Below, piece after piece: positions 1 through 8,549 of a stretch of 64,000 nt of DNA (positions are counted from its first letter, which is position 1; each line of letters begins with the position of its first letter). The notes beneath the pieces are model-generated. The model had not been told where the DNA came from. It did no database searches and saw nothing but the letters and a program-made list of their open reading frames with translations. The stretch comes from Natrinema marinum (GTDB lineage Archaea > Halobacteriota > Halobacteria > Halobacteriales > Natrialbaceae), in the NCBI RefSeq assembly GCF_024296685.1, contig NZ_CP100763.1:682001-746000 (forward strand), read 5' to 3'. Made by a program: the position numbers and the translations under genes.

Positions 1-1
1 G

Positions 2-472
2 ATCAGCAGCGACGAGGACCGCTGGCTCTACGACATCGAGTTCGAGCCGGACACGGTCGACCCCTTCGAGATCGTCTTAGAGGAGGGCGGGACGGTACTG
101 AGCGCCTCGGCCTCGAACGGCGCGTGGCTGCTGAGCATCCGCGTCGTCGACCGCGAGAGCGTCAGTTCGCTGTACGACCGCCTCGACGACAACGGCGTGA
201 CGCCGACGATCGTCCGGCTGTTCGACCTCGCCGAAAAGACCCACTCCCAGTGTGGTCTGACGACGCGCCAGTACGAGACGCTGGTCGCCGCGATCGATCA
301 CGGCTACTTCGAGATCCCTCGCGAGGTCTCGATGCAGGAACTCTCCGAGGAACTGGGGATCTCTCATCAGGCCCTCTCGGAACGGCTGCGCCGAGCCTAC
401 CGCGCGCTGGTCACGTCCGAACTCGACGTGACCGAGGAGGACACCGCCGCATCGCCCGTCCCGTCGAACTGA
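2..472 (+). CDS. Bat-type HTH transcriptional regulator (3' part)
   Basis: The reading frame is open from the first bases of the window, so the start lies outside. The visible 156 residues hold an alpha/beta segment followed by a C-terminal helix-turn-helix of the bacterio-opsin-activator type (HTH_10). Its features are 'LTTRQYETLVAAIDHGYF', an 'IPREVSMQELSEELGIS' recognition-helix region and 'ALSERLRRAYRAL'. Proteins of this family are DNA-binding regulators, often with PAS/GAF sensor domains at the N-terminus; such domains would lie outside the window. A short Ala/Ser/Pro tail ends the protein. No target can be inferred from the neighbours. Confidence 0.9.
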   Translation: MSSDEDRWLYDIEFEPDTVDPFEIVLEEGGTVLSASASNGAWLLSIRVVDRESVSSLYDRLDDNGVTPTIVRLFDLAEKTHSQCGLTTRQYETLVAAIDHGYFEIPREVSMQELSEELGISHQALSERLRRAYRALVTSELDVTEEDTAASPVPSN

Positions 473-652
473 ATACGGCCATCCGGTGTCTCGTCGACGC
501 CGACTCGATGCTTTTCACCGGCCGCTGATTCCGTGTTTCCCGGCGATCGCGACCGACGCCATCGTCGCGGCGAGCCGTCCGCGGCCGGACCCTCGAGACC
601 GAGAGACGACGGAACGACCATCGTTAAGGCGCCGGCCGACGACGCTCGCGGC

Positions 653-1417
653 ATGAACGTCCATAACGACGACGGTATCCTGCGGCTGACATTCGACCGC
701 CCGGACGCGCTCAACGCGCTCACCGGGGAGACGGCCGCCGAACTGGCCGACGAGATCGAGGCGGCCACGCCCGACGCGTACGACGTGATCGTTATCACCG
801 GCGCGGGCGACGCCTTCAGCGCCGGTGGCGATCTCGAGATGCTGGCGGAGACGCCCGACACCTCGCGGCAGGCCTACGAGGAGGTCACCGAGACCTTCGG
901 CCGCGCCGTCGAAGCGATGCTCGAGTGCCCGGTGCCGATCGTCGCGAAGGTCAACGGCGACGCCATCGGCGCGGGGCTCTCGGTTGTCGCGCTCGCGGAC
1001 ATCGCCTACGCCGCCGCGGACGCGACGTTCTCCTGTGCGTTCGTCAGGGTCGGGCTGATCCCCGATACCGGCGGTACCGTCATGCTGCCCCACGTCGTCG
1101 GCTTGCGAGCCGCGAAAGAGCTCGCGTTCACCGGGGAGTTCTTCGACGCCGAGCGCGCCGCCGACCTCGAGTTGGTCAACGAGACGGTCCCCGCCGACGA
1201 ACTCGACGACCGCGTCGCCGAGACCGTCGAGCGCCTCGCGAACGGCCCCACGGCCACCATCGGCATGATGAAACAAGCGATGCACGAGAACATAGGCCGG
1301 TCCTGGGACGAGTCCCTCGACTACGAGAACCTGCTGCAGGCCCAGGCCCGCACGTCGGCCGCCCACGACGAGGGGGTCACGGCCTTCCTCGCGGACCGAG
1401 AGCCGGAGTTCGAGTAA
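653..1417 (+). CDS. Enoyl-CoA hydratase/isomerase family protein
   Basis: 254 residues with the crotonase fold. 'ITGAGDAFSAGGDLEML' and 'KVNGDAIGAGLSVVALADIAYA' form the two oxyanion-hole regions, and 'RVGLIPDTGGTVMLPHVVG' carries the region of the second catalytic glutamate. Crotonases hydrate or isomerise enoyl-CoA thioesters in fatty-acid, branched amino acid or polyhydroxyalkanoate metabolism; the exact substrate cannot be read from sequence. The ATG at 653 is chosen because a TTAAG element lies about 27 bases upstream, as in leaderless haloarchaeal genes, and the crotonase domain begins directly after it. The frame stays open upstream, but that part is not conserved-looking. Confidence 0.92.
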   Translation: MNVHNDDGILRLTFDRPDALNALTGETAAELADEIEAATPDAYDVIVITGAGDAFSAGGDLEMLAETPDTSRQAYEEVTETFGRAVEAMLECPVPIVAKVNGDAIGAGLSVVALADIAYAAADATFSCAFVRVGLIPDTGGTVMLPHVVGLRAAKELAFTGEFFDAERAADLELVNETVPADELDDRVAETVERLANGPTATIGMMKQAMHENIGRSWDESLDYENLLQAQARTSAAHDEGVTAFLADREPEFE

Positions 1418-1508
1418 CCGACATCGCCGGCGGTCAGTGTGGACCGCTCGAGCCTATGCGACTGCAAGCACCACGGCCTTGCGCGGCTCCGTTGTTGTCA
1501 CTACTGCT

Positions 1509-1946
1509 ATGCCAACACAGTTTACCGACGACGATGTCGGCAAGCGCGTCATCAACGCCGACGGCGACGAGGTCGGGATCATCGGCGAGGTCGAACACGG
1601 CACGGCCCACGTCGAGCCCGATCCCGGCATCGCGGACACGATCAAGGCGAAACTCGGCTGGGGCGGGACCGACGAGAACGCGTACCCGCTGCAGGAGGAG
1701 GCCGTCGCCCGCGTCACGGACGATGAAGTCCACCTCGAGAGCAACCTCGAGGGCAGCGCTGCCGGCACGACCGGCGGGACGACGACGTCGGGGACGGCTA
1801 CCGGCACGACCGAAAGCGAGACGGATCGCAACCGCGGTATCGACCGCGACGAGCACGATGTCAGCGGCACCGACGACACCGAGCGGGTCCGCGAGGACGA
1901 TGACGACGAACTCCTCGGCGACGATGATGACGATCGTCGTCGGTAA
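1509..1946 (+). CDS. PRC-barrel-like small acidic protein
   Basis: 145 residues. The first 80 ('TDDDVGKRVINADGDEVGIIGEVEHGTAHVEPDPG') look like a PRC-barrel beta-domain, a fold used for protein or RNA binding. The rest is a low-complexity tail, Gly/Thr-rich and then strongly acidic, ending in an Asp run and a few Arg. Related short haloarchaeal proteins are common and functionally uncharacterised. It has no membrane segment or signal. It follows the enoyl-CoA hydratase by about 90 bases on the same strand. Confidence 0.75.
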   Translation: MPTQFTDDDVGKRVINADGDEVGIIGEVEHGTAHVEPDPGIADTIKAKLGWGGTDENAYPLQEEAVARVTDDEVHLESNLEGSAAGTTGGTTTSGTATGTTESETDRNRGIDRDEHDVSGTDDTERVREDDDDELLGDDDDDRRR

Positions 1947-2083
1947 CGACGCTCCGCAGTCACAGTCCGATTTGCAGCCCCGAGACCGACGGCGAGCCCG
2001 CTGATCGGCAGTTCTCACGATCCGTTCCGGTAGTCTCCTGACTCCCAGAAGCCGCAGGCGACCGCCGGGGGCAATCAGGCGGC

Positions 2084-3295
2084 TTACTCCTGATCGGACG
2101 TACGATCCTCGCCGCGGTTCCCGGTGGTCCGCTGGGAGCCCTTAGTCGAGATATTCATCTCCTCCATCGCGCTCATCTCGTCGGTGCGGTGTCGCTTGCT
2201 GCGGTCTCGCTCGTCGGTCCGCTCCGACCTGGAATCGCGCATGGTCGACTGTTCGGTGTGTCCCTGCTGCGTTTGCGAGAGCGGGCGGCCGCGCTCACTC
2301 TGCTCACTGCGGTCGGTATCGATGCGCTGGGAGTACCCCTCGGGCGACCGACGCTGCCCGGTCTGCTGCTGGGACGGCCGTTGCTGTCGCGTCGGCTGAT
2401 CGCTTCCCCCACCGCCTCGAGTTCGGCCGCCGGTCGGCGTCCGCTGTGTCTCCTGTGGCTGCCGTGACCGCGACTGCTGTGGCTGCTCTCCCTGTCGTTG
2501 CTGCTCGATCTGGCCCGTCGGCGGCGCGCGACCGGACTCCTGTCGCGATCGGTCGGGACCGCTTTGCTGGGGTTGGCCCCCGAACTGACCGGTCGGCTGG
2601 GATCGCCCCGAGTGCGTCGGGGTCGCCGTCAACGGCTCTCGTTCGATGCCGGTCGTGCCGGCGGACTCGCCGCCGTACTCGGCCGGCGAGACCCATTCCC
2701 CCGTCTCCGGATACTCCTGCTGGGGCCGACCGCTCGGCGGGCCTTGACCGGCTGTTTGCGTCTGGGGAGTCGGTTGTGTCTGTTGCGTCTGGGGGGTCGG
2801 TTGTGGCTGGGGCTGTGCCTGTGTCTGCGTTGGCTGGCCGGCCCCTCGGCTATCGAACTGCTGGCCTCCCGTCTGGGCCGCCGGCGTCTGCTGGCTGGTT
2901 CCGTGTTCGCTCGTTCGGCCGTGACCTGGCTGCTGGCCCATCGCCTGCAACTGGCTTCCCATCTGTTCCATCTGCGCTATCTGGGGCTGTGCCGCAGCCT
3001 CGAACCCCCGTTCCATCACCTGCTCCATCTCCGGCATCATCGCCTCCATGCCCTGGAGATAGCTCTCCATCATCGACTCCGTGAACTGCGGGCCCGGCGT
3101 GTTCTCGAGCAGCGACTTCGTCATCTCGAGGCCCTGCTGCTGGGCGACCTCCTGCCACTTGATCGCGCTCAGTGTCATCTTCGCCATGTTGCGCTGGAGA
3201 TCGAAGAGCTGCTCGAACGCCTGCTGGCTCTGGTTCATCGTCGATTCCGCCATTCGCCCGGTGTCCGTCGACTGCTGGGATCGGTTCTGTCTCAT
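2084..3295 (-). CDS. Phasin-like protein with long Gln/Arg-rich disordered tail
   Basis: 403 residues from the ATG at 3295. Later in-frame ATGs at 3253 and 3238 are possible alternatives. Residues about 15-130 are helical and amphipathic, with repeated Met/Gln/Phe ('AFEQLFDLQRNMAKMTLSAI', 'MESYLQGMEAMMPEMEQVM'), resembling phasins, which coat polyhydroxyalkanoate granules. The remaining ~270 residues are low complexity, rich in Gln, Pro, Thr, Arg, Gly and Ser, with (TQ/PQ) repeats and many Arg. That is very unlike the usual acidic haloarchaeal composition. A TTTATC box lies about 65 bases upstream of the ATG. Phasin assignment is inference from composition and helix pattern; another scaffold role is possible. 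Confidence 0.7.
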   Translation of the reverse strand: MRQNRSQQSTDTGRMAESTMNQSQQAFEQLFDLQRNMAKMTLSAIKWQEVAQQQGLEMTKSLLENTPGPQFTESMMESYLQGMEAMMPEMEQVMERGFEAAAQPQIAQMEQMGSQLQAMGQQPGHGRTSEHGTSQQTPAAQTGGQQFDSRGAGQPTQTQAQPQPQPTPQTQQTQPTPQTQTAGQGPPSGRPQQEYPETGEWVSPAEYGGESAGTTGIEREPLTATPTHSGRSQPTGQFGGQPQQSGPDRSRQESGRAPPTGQIEQQRQGEQPQQSRSRQPQETQRTPTGGRTRGGGGSDQPTRQQRPSQQQTGQRRSPEGYSQRIDTDRSEQSERGRPLSQTQQGHTEQSTMRDSRSERTDERDRSKRHRTDEMSAMEEMNISTKGSQRTTGNRGEDRTSDQE

Positions 3296-3550
3296 AGTAG
3301 GTACCCGAGGATCGAGCGTCGGCAGCGACCTCGGTTCACGATTGTGCGCGACCGAGACGTAGATAAAGGGGGGCGTCAGTTCCGGTCGGAAGCACGACCT
3401 CAACCGCTCGTAAACGGCCGGCCCGCGGACTGTTCAGGGTGTCGCGAGATCATCCGTAACCTCGCCGGTATAACGCGATAATCGTCCTGTACAGCGACGT
3501 AATATCCCCTTAGCGGTCGAAACAGTGGTCTGAAAAACACGGTTCGGCGG

Positions 3551-4396
3551 TCAGGCGTCCTCGTCGGAACTCGGGCTACCGTGCGTGACTCCCTCGCGTT
3601 CGTCGGCTCGCATTCGGCGCAGCGCCGCCCGTCCGTTGCTCGCCTCGTAGCCGAAGAAGACGCCCTCCGCGTACTCCTCGGCGACCTCGAGCGCGTGGAT
3701 CAGGTTGTCGACATCGACGTTCACCGCGTACAACTCGATATTAAACGGCGTCTCGAGCGCGCTCTCGAACCCCTTCGCGATCGTCTCGAGCCAGTAGGTC
3801 GTTCCGTAGGCCGTATCGTACAGCGGGACGACGAATTCGTCGACGTACTCCTCGATGGCCTCGAGGTCGATGCCGGCGCGTTCGTAGAGGTGGCCGGGGT
3901 AGGGATCGGGGTAGAGGGTCATGTAGACCGTCCCCGGGATGTGTTCGACGGCTTCCTCGACGAACTCGGTGATGACGCTCGCGCGCCAGGCCATGCGGTC
4001 GTCGTACTCGCTGGCGTCGAACGCCTGTTCGCAGACGCCACAGCGACAGTACTCCGCGCGGGGGAAGCCGATGTCGTCGAGGCGAACGTCCTCGTTTTCG
4101 GCGACGCAGTCGTCGATGACCTCGAGGAGTCCCTGGCGGTAGTCCTCGCGGGAGGGGCAGATGTAGGCCCAGTCGAAGTAGGACCGTTCGCGGTCGGCCG
4201 GCCGGCCCATGTCGTCGACGGGGACGAGCGACGGGTCGGCGTCGGCGGCGGCGTTGTCGCCGAAACAGGAGACCATGTTCACCCCGTCGTCGATCGGTTC
4301 GGCGGACCGGCCGGTCACGTCCTTGACCTCGTAGAAGCCACGGTCGAACTCCGGCCACCGTACTTCTTCGGCATTACGGGTGACGACGCCGTACAT
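3551..4396 (-). CDS. Conserved hypothetical protein, TIM-barrel (glycosidase-like) appearance
   Basis: 281 residues, acidic, with no signal peptide or membrane segment. Alternating strand/helix pattern with motifs such as 'YFDWAYICPSREDYRQGLLEVIDDC', 'DDIGFPRAEYCRCGVC' and 'VYMTLYPDPYPGHLYERAG' resembles TIM-barrel proteins related to glycoside hydrolases. A pair of Cys-X-Cys-X2-Cys-like residues near position 120-125 could bind metal. The ATG at 4396 is directly upstream of the conserved-looking N-terminus. Similar proteins occur in haloarchaea without a known function; no catalytic role can be assigned. Confidence 0.75.
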   Translation of the reverse strand: MYGVVTRNAEEVRWPEFDRGFYEVKDVTGRSAEPIDDGVNMVSCFGDNAAADADPSLVPVDDMGRPADRERSYFDWAYICPSREDYRQGLLEVIDDCVAENEDVRLDDIGFPRAEYCRCGVCEQAFDASEYDDRMAWRASVITEFVEEAVEHIPGTVYMTLYPDPYPGHLYERAGIDLEAIEEYVDEFVVPLYDTAYGTTYWLETIAKGFESALETPFNIELYAVNVDVDNLIHALEVAEEYAEGVFFGYEASNGRAALRRMRADEREGVTHGSPSSDEDA

Positions 4397-4442
4397 AACT
4401 CAGGGTACGGCCCCGTCCCCGTAAGCCGTTCGGAATCGCGCG

Positions 4443-4556
4443 TTACGCTTCGGTCGGTTCGTAGTCGACTTCGACCTCCGGCGAGCCGCTGAAGGCGACC
4501 TTGTAGAGGACAGCGATGACGAACAGGGCGAGTACGATCTTGACGGTACGTGACAT
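4443..4556 (-). CDS. Small single-pass membrane protein (37 aa)
   Basis: Short gene. The translation is one hydrophobic segment ('IVLALFVIAVLYKVAFSG') after a basic start (MSRTVK), followed by an acidic tail (EVEVDYEPTEA). This layout is typical of a membrane-anchored small protein with a cytoplasmic basic N-terminus. A TATA-containing 18-bp inverted repeat lies 23-40 bases upstream of the ATG. It sits between pyrI and the conserved hypothetical gene, on the same strand as both. Function unknown; coding status is inferred from its organised hydrophobic/acidic pattern and promoter. Confidence 0.6.
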   Translation of the reverse strand: MSRTVKIVLALFVIAVLYKVAFSGSPEVEVDYEPTEA

Positions 4557-4578
4557 GTACGCCTAGAGATTCGGCTGG

Positions 4579-4596
4579 AGAATACTTAGGTATTCT
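4579..4596 (-). promoter_or_regulatory. 18-bp inverted repeat in promoter of the 37-aa gene
   Basis: AGAATAC-TTAG-GTATTCT is a perfect 7-bp inverted repeat with a 4-base centre. It lies 23-40 bases upstream of the small gene's ATG (4556), where a TATA box is expected, and 40 bases past the pyrI stop. It could be an operator over the TATA element or the stem of a pyrBI terminator. Confidence 0.45.
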
Positions 4597-4635
4597 GGAT
4601 AGTCATCTCGTCGTGAAAACGCGCGGGCGGTCCGT

Positions 4636-5124
4636 TTACGTGTCGATCAGCGATGCGATTTCGTCGCGGACGATCGTCTCACAGTACGAGCAGCGAACGC
4701 CGTCCTCGAGCACCGAAAACCGGGACGTGACGGGCTCGTTCCCGGTCGTGATGCAGCCGGGGTTGGGACAGGAGAGGACGCCCTCGACGACCGTTGGGCG
4801 CTCGACCCGATGTTTCTCGACGACGTCGTAGCCGCGGACGATGTTGATCGTCGCGTCGGGCGCGATCAGCGAGAGCACGTCGACCTCGTCCTGGCTCAGC
4901 TCGCGGCCCTCGACCTTGACGATGTCCTTGCGAGCGAGCCGATCCGAGGGGACGTTCATGCCGATCGACAGCTCCTCGCCCTCGCTGCCGTCGATGCCGA
5001 GGATCGCGAGGACGTTCAGCGCCTGCCCGCCGCGGACGTGGTCGATGACCGTCCCGTCGCGGATCTTGCTGACGCGCAGCGCGTGATCGTCGTCGCCGTC
5101 GTGGCGGTCGCGATCGTTACTCAT
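4636..5124 (-). CDS. pyrI: Aspartate carbamoyltransferase regulatory subunit
   Basis: 162 residues. The N-terminal allosteric domain ('[29 protein letters not shown]', nucleotide-binding) is followed by a zinc domain with the four ligands in 'CPNPGC' and 'CSYC'. It binds nucleotide effectors and holds catalytic trimers together in aspartate transcarbamoylase, the first committed pyrimidine step. The ATG at 5124 overlaps the last 8 bases of pyrB, indicating translational coupling; an in-frame ATG 9 bases earlier is also possible. The gene order pyrB-pyrI is the usual archaeal operon. Confidence 0.96.
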   Translation of the reverse strand: MSNDRDRHDGDDDHALRVSKIRDGTVIDHVRGGQALNVLAILGIDGSEGEELSIGMNVPSDRLARKDIVKVEGRELSQDEVDVLSLIAPDATINIVRGYDVVEKHRVERPTVVEGVLSCPNPGCITTGNEPVTSRFSVLEDGVRCSYCETIVRDEIASLIDT

Positions 5125-6052
5125 CGCCGTCACCCCCCTGCTCGCTCAACAGCAGATCCAGCAGCGCCATCCGGACCGGAACGCCGTTGTGCGCCTGCTC
5201 GAAGTAGGCCGCGTGGTCGGTCGCGTCGATCTCGGGCGCGATCTCGTCGACCCGGGGCAGCGGGTGCATCACGGTCAGGTCGTCGCTTGCGGCCTCGAGC
5301 GTCTCGGCGTCGATCTGGTACTCGCCGGCGACCTTCTGGTACTCGTTCTCGTCGGGGAACCGCTCGCGCTGGATCCGCGTGACGTAGAGCACGTCCAGCG
5401 AGGGCAGGACCTCCTCTGGGGACTCGTGCTCCCGGATTCCGGTGGTCCCCCCCTGCTGGTGAAGATCGTAGACGACCTCGCGGGGCAGTTGCAGGCTCTC
5501 CGGGCTAATAAAGTGCTGGCGCGCGTCGAAGTTCGTCAGTGCGTAGGCCAGCGAGTGGACGGTCCGGCCGTACTTCAGGTCGCCCATGATGCCGATCGTG
5601 AGGTCCTCCAGCCCGGCGTTCTCTCGGATCGTGTAGAGATCGAGCAGCGTCTGGGACGGATGGTGGCCCGCGCCGTCGCCCGCGTTCACCAGCGGCACGT
5701 CGACGTACTCGCTGGCCATCGTCGCCGACCCCTGTTTCGGATGGCGCAAGACGAGCGCGTCGGCGTACCCCTCGATGACCCGCACCGTGTCGGCGAGCGT
5801 CTCCCCTTTCTTCACGCTCGAGGACTCGACCGAACCCATGTCGACGACATCGCCGCCGAGCCGTTTCATGGCGGTTTCGAAGCTCATCTTCGTCCGCGTG
5901 CTCGGCTCGAAAAAGAGCAGGCCCAGCACCGTCTCGGCGTGGCGGTCGGCGACGGCCGACGGGTCGGCGTCGATCTCGGCCGCGCGGTCGAGGACGGTCT
6001 CGATGTCCGCCCGCGAGAGTTGTTTGCTCGTGATGAGGTGATCGTGGCGCAT
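5117..6052 (-). CDS. pyrB: Aspartate carbamoyltransferase catalytic subunit
   Basis: 311 residues, normal length for the family. It joins carbamoyl phosphate and L-aspartate to make N-carbamoylaspartate. The phosphate-binding loop '[12 protein letters not shown]' is present. So are 'SSSVKKGET' (the loop contributed to the neighbouring active site), '[12 protein letters not shown]' and '[10 protein letters not shown]'. The ATG at 6052 begins '[18 protein letters not shown]', the expected N-terminus; upstream in-frame sequence is not conserved. It is first gene of the pyrBI operon and divergent from the RecA-like gene at 6231. Confidence 0.97.
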   Translation of the reverse strand: MRHDHLITSKQLSRADIETVLDRAAEIDADPSAVADRHAETVLGLLFFEPSTRTKMSFETAMKRLGGDVVDMGSVESSSVKKGETLADTVRVIEGYADALVLRHPKQGSATMASEYVDVPLVNAGDGAGHHPSQTLLDLYTIRENAGLEDLTIGIMGDLKYGRTVHSLAYALTNFDARQHFISPESLQLPREVVYDLHQQGGTTGIREHESPEEVLPSLDVLYVTRIQRERFPDENEYQKVAGEYQIDAETLEAASDDLTVMHPLPRVDEIAPEIDATDHAAYFEQAHNGVPVRMALLDLLLSEQGGDGDE

Positions 6053-6230
6053 TCGTTCGTGTAGGCTGTGGCGTGCCCCTTGAATCTCTCCATTCGGCGG
6101 TGCCACCAGCGACGATCGAGGTCGCCACCGACTCGAACGGCCCGTTGTCCGGTCCGTGATCCCCCGGGCCGAAGCGACCGCATCTAAGGCAAAGAGTTAT
6201 ACAGACACTACAGCAATTGGTCATAATCGT

Positions 6231-6854
6231 ATGGTCGGTCGGCTGGACACCGGAATCGACGTGCTCGATCGGAAGCTCGACGGCGGGCTCCCGCCGGGGT
6301 GTATCGTCGCGTACACCGCCGAGCCGGCTAGCCAGTCCGAACTCCTCCTCTACGAACTCACGGCCGCCCGCGGGACGCTCTACCTCTCGACCGAGCGCTC
6401 GGACGACGCCGTCCGCCACGCCATCGAGTCCTCGCCGTCGTCCGTCGGCAGCCCGACGGTCAGACACGTCACCAGCGATACGCCCATCGAAGAGGCGACG
6501 CGACTCATCGGTGCGCTCCCCGACGGCGCGAACCTGATCATCGACACGATGAACGTTCTGGAAGCGTGTGACACCGACGAGTACATCGCCTTCCTCAACG
6601 ATCTCAAATCGCAGATGCTCGAGACCGGAAGCATCGCCGTCCTCCACTGCCTCAAAGGTGACGAGGCCGCGAACCGATCTCGGACCTTTCACGCCGCCGA
6701 CGCCGTCTTCGACCTGCGAACCGAGGTCGCCGGCACCGAACTCGAGAACCACCTGACGGTCCCCAAATTCCGCGGCGGCAGCCAGCCGACCGACGCGATC
6801 AAACTCGAGTTAACCGAGGAAGTGGCGATCGACACGAGCCGCGACATCGCCTGA
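6231..6854 (+). CDS. KaiC/RAD55-like (RecA superfamily) protein without a canonical Walker A
   Basis: 207 residues. 'RLDTGIDVLDRKLDGGLPPGCIVAYTAEPASQSELLLYEL' is the KaiC/RadA-type N-terminal pattern, but the P-loop GxxGxGKT/S is replaced by 'AEPASQSE', so ATP binding is doubtful. The Walker B-like strand 'ANLIIDTMNVL' and the later strand 'GSIAVLHCLKG' remain. Such degenerate RecA-like proteins are common in haloarchaea and often have signalling or regulatory roles. A TTATA box at about 6197-6202 lies ~30 bases upstream of the ATG, supporting a leaderless transcript. Confidence 0.82.
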   Translation: MVGRLDTGIDVLDRKLDGGLPPGCIVAYTAEPASQSELLLYELTAARGTLYLSTERSDDAVRHAIESSPSSVGSPTVRHVTSDTPIEEATRLIGALPDGANLIIDTMNVLEACDTDEYIAFLNDLKSQMLETGSIAVLHCLKGDEAANRSRTFHAADAVFDLRTEVAGTELENHLTVPKFRGGSQPTDAIKLELTEEVAIDTSRDIA

Positions 6855-6893
6855 CCGGGTCGCCGAGTCCGCCTGTCCCGCCATTCGTCCCGC

Positions 6894-7392
6894 TCAATTC
6901 TCCTGTTCGGGGTCGTAAACGGCGTGATCGCCGCGGTCCGTTCGGTCACGGTCACCAGCCGCAGGATATACGAGAAGAGCAACGACACCGGGAGCAGCCC
7001 GACCGTGACGACGACCGGAAAGAGGACGGCGCGGCCCGGTTCGTGACCGCCTCAACCTCCCGGCGGTAGTCGACCGTGGCCTCGATCTCCGACTCGAGTT
7101 CGTCCGGTGTCTGTAACTCCCGCGAGAGCAGCAACTGGTTGCTCGATACGACGACGGTGATCAGCGTCATGTTTCCCGAAACCAGGCCACTGAGAGCGTA
7201 AAACAGTGGCTGCGTTTCAGTCAGCGGCGCGACGTTCGCCATCGTCAGCGCCAGATACGCGATGCCGAACGTGACCGCGACGCCGATGGCGATTACGAAC
7301 CGATTGCCGTTCAACAAGAGCCACTGTTCGAGTCGCCCGATCGTCGTCCGCGAGTGCTCGTCGGCGTCCGTATCGCTCGACGAAACCCCCAT
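6894..7392 (-). pseudogene. Decayed haloarchaeal membrane-protein gene (internal deletion and frameshifts)
   Basis: From ATG 7392 one frame gives an intact start with two membrane segments ('VIAIGVAVTFGIAYLALTM', 'LSGLVSGNMTLITVVVSS') and 'NQLLLSRELQTPDELESEIEATVDYRREVEAV'. Near 7035 the sense continues only in the next frame, as 'VLFPVVVTVGLLPVSLLFSY' then 'ILRLVTVTERTAAITPFTTP'. A third frame then supplies a natural end (PEQEN, stop at 6894-6896). Intact homologues, as I recall them, are about 300 residues with a long soluble region between these two ends, so a central part is also missing. Sequencing error could explain single frameshifts but not the missing middle. Confidence 0.7.
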
Positions 7393-7494
7393 CGTCTCCG
7401 CTGGACGTACGTTTTGTCGGGCGAAAAATCCGTTCCGCGCATCTTCGTGGTCCGACGACCGGCCGGCGGGCGATCCCACCGGTCTGCCGCCGCG

Positions 7495-8460
7495 TTACTC
7501 TTCTGCGCCTTCGAGTTCCTCGACGATCTCGTCGGCGTCGACGTCGGCGTCCTCGAGGGCCTCCTCGATGTCGCCGCCGCCCATGCCGCCCATACCGCCC
7601 ATCATGCCGCCCATACCGCCCATGCCCATGCCGTCGATGACCTCCTGGACGATGACGCGGTCGACGCCAATCTGGTCGATGATCTGTTGGCCGATCTGCT
7701 GTTTGCCCATCATCCACTGCTGGTTCATCGTCATCTGGGGCGTGGCCTCGAGGTAGAGCGTCTCTTTCTCGACGGTCTCGGTCTCGAACTCCGGCTCGGC
7801 GTCCTCGTCGTCTTCGTCGGGCTCGACGGGGACCTCCTCTTCGACCTCGTCGGTCTCGATCCAGAGTTCGGGCTCCATCCCGAGGAACATCTCGAACAGG
7901 CCGGCAGCCTGCTGCTCGCGGTCCTCGACTTCTTGGACGACCGTGTACTCGTACTCGACGTCGTCACCCGCAAGCGGGTGGTTGAAGTCGACGCGGGCGC
8001 GGCCGCCGATGATCGTGCTGATGTAACCCTGCTGGCCGTCGATCTGGACGTTCGCGCCGGGGTAGCGGTCGTCCTCGTCGATCTTCTCGGCGCTGACGGT
8101 CTGGACATCGTCGGGGTCGTACTCGCCGAAGGCGTCCGCGGCGGGGATCGTCACGGTGCCGGAGTCGCCCGGTTCGGAGCCGACGATGGCCGCTTCGACG
8201 CCCTCGAAGATGTGGCCCTCGCCCAGAATGATCGTTCGCGGCTTGAACTCCTGGCCTTGGTCGTCGACGCCCTCCTCTTCAGCGACTTCGGGGTCGGTCG
8301 TGTCGACCAGTTGGTCGTCCTCGACGGTGTAGGCGGTGTACTCGATCTCGACGAAGTCGCCCTCTTGCAGCCCCTCGGCTTCGGCGGCGTCTTCGTCCTC
8401 GACTTCTTCGTCGACGTCATCGGCCTGCTCCTCGAGCTCGGCCTCCTGATCCTCGGTCAT
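7495..8460 (-). CDS. FKBP-type (SlyD-like) peptidyl-prolyl isomerase
   Basis: 321 residues. An acidic leader (1-30) is followed by the FKBP domain ('EGDFVEIEYTAYTVEDDQLVDTTD'), then 'LGEGHIFEGVEAAIVGSEPGD'. An inserted IF-type flap follows ('VDFNHPLAGDDVEYEYTVV'), as in SlyD chaperone-isomerases. A C-terminal extension of about 130 residues contains a helical Gln/Met-rich segment and a Gly-Met repeat run (positions ~284-300), ending in an acidic tail. The enzyme catalyses proline cis-trans isomerisation and likely assists folding in the cytoplasm. It is divergent from the CYTH gene, with a TTAAAT element in the 89-base gap. Confidence 0.93.
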   Translation of the reverse strand: MTEDQEAELEEQADDVDEEVEDEDAAEAEGLQEGDFVEIEYTAYTVEDDQLVDTTDPEVAEEEGVDDQGQEFKPRTIILGEGHIFEGVEAAIVGSEPGDSGTVTIPAADAFGEYDPDDVQTVSAEKIDEDDRYPGANVQIDGQQGYISTIIGGRARVDFNHPLAGDDVEYEYTVVQEVEDREQQAAGLFEMFLGMEPELWIETDEVEEEVPVEPDEDDEDAEPEFETETVEKETLYLEATPQMTMNQQWMMGKQQIGQQIIDQIGVDRVIVQEVIDGMGMGGMGGMMGGMGGMGGGDIEEALEDADVDADEIVEELEGAEE

Positions 8461-8549
8461 ACGTTGTACGTCCCGCCGTCTGCATTTAAGGGCGACGCTT
8501 TGCGGCCGAGAGCGACCGATTCTTACGACCGCCGTCCGTTCGCTCGGAC

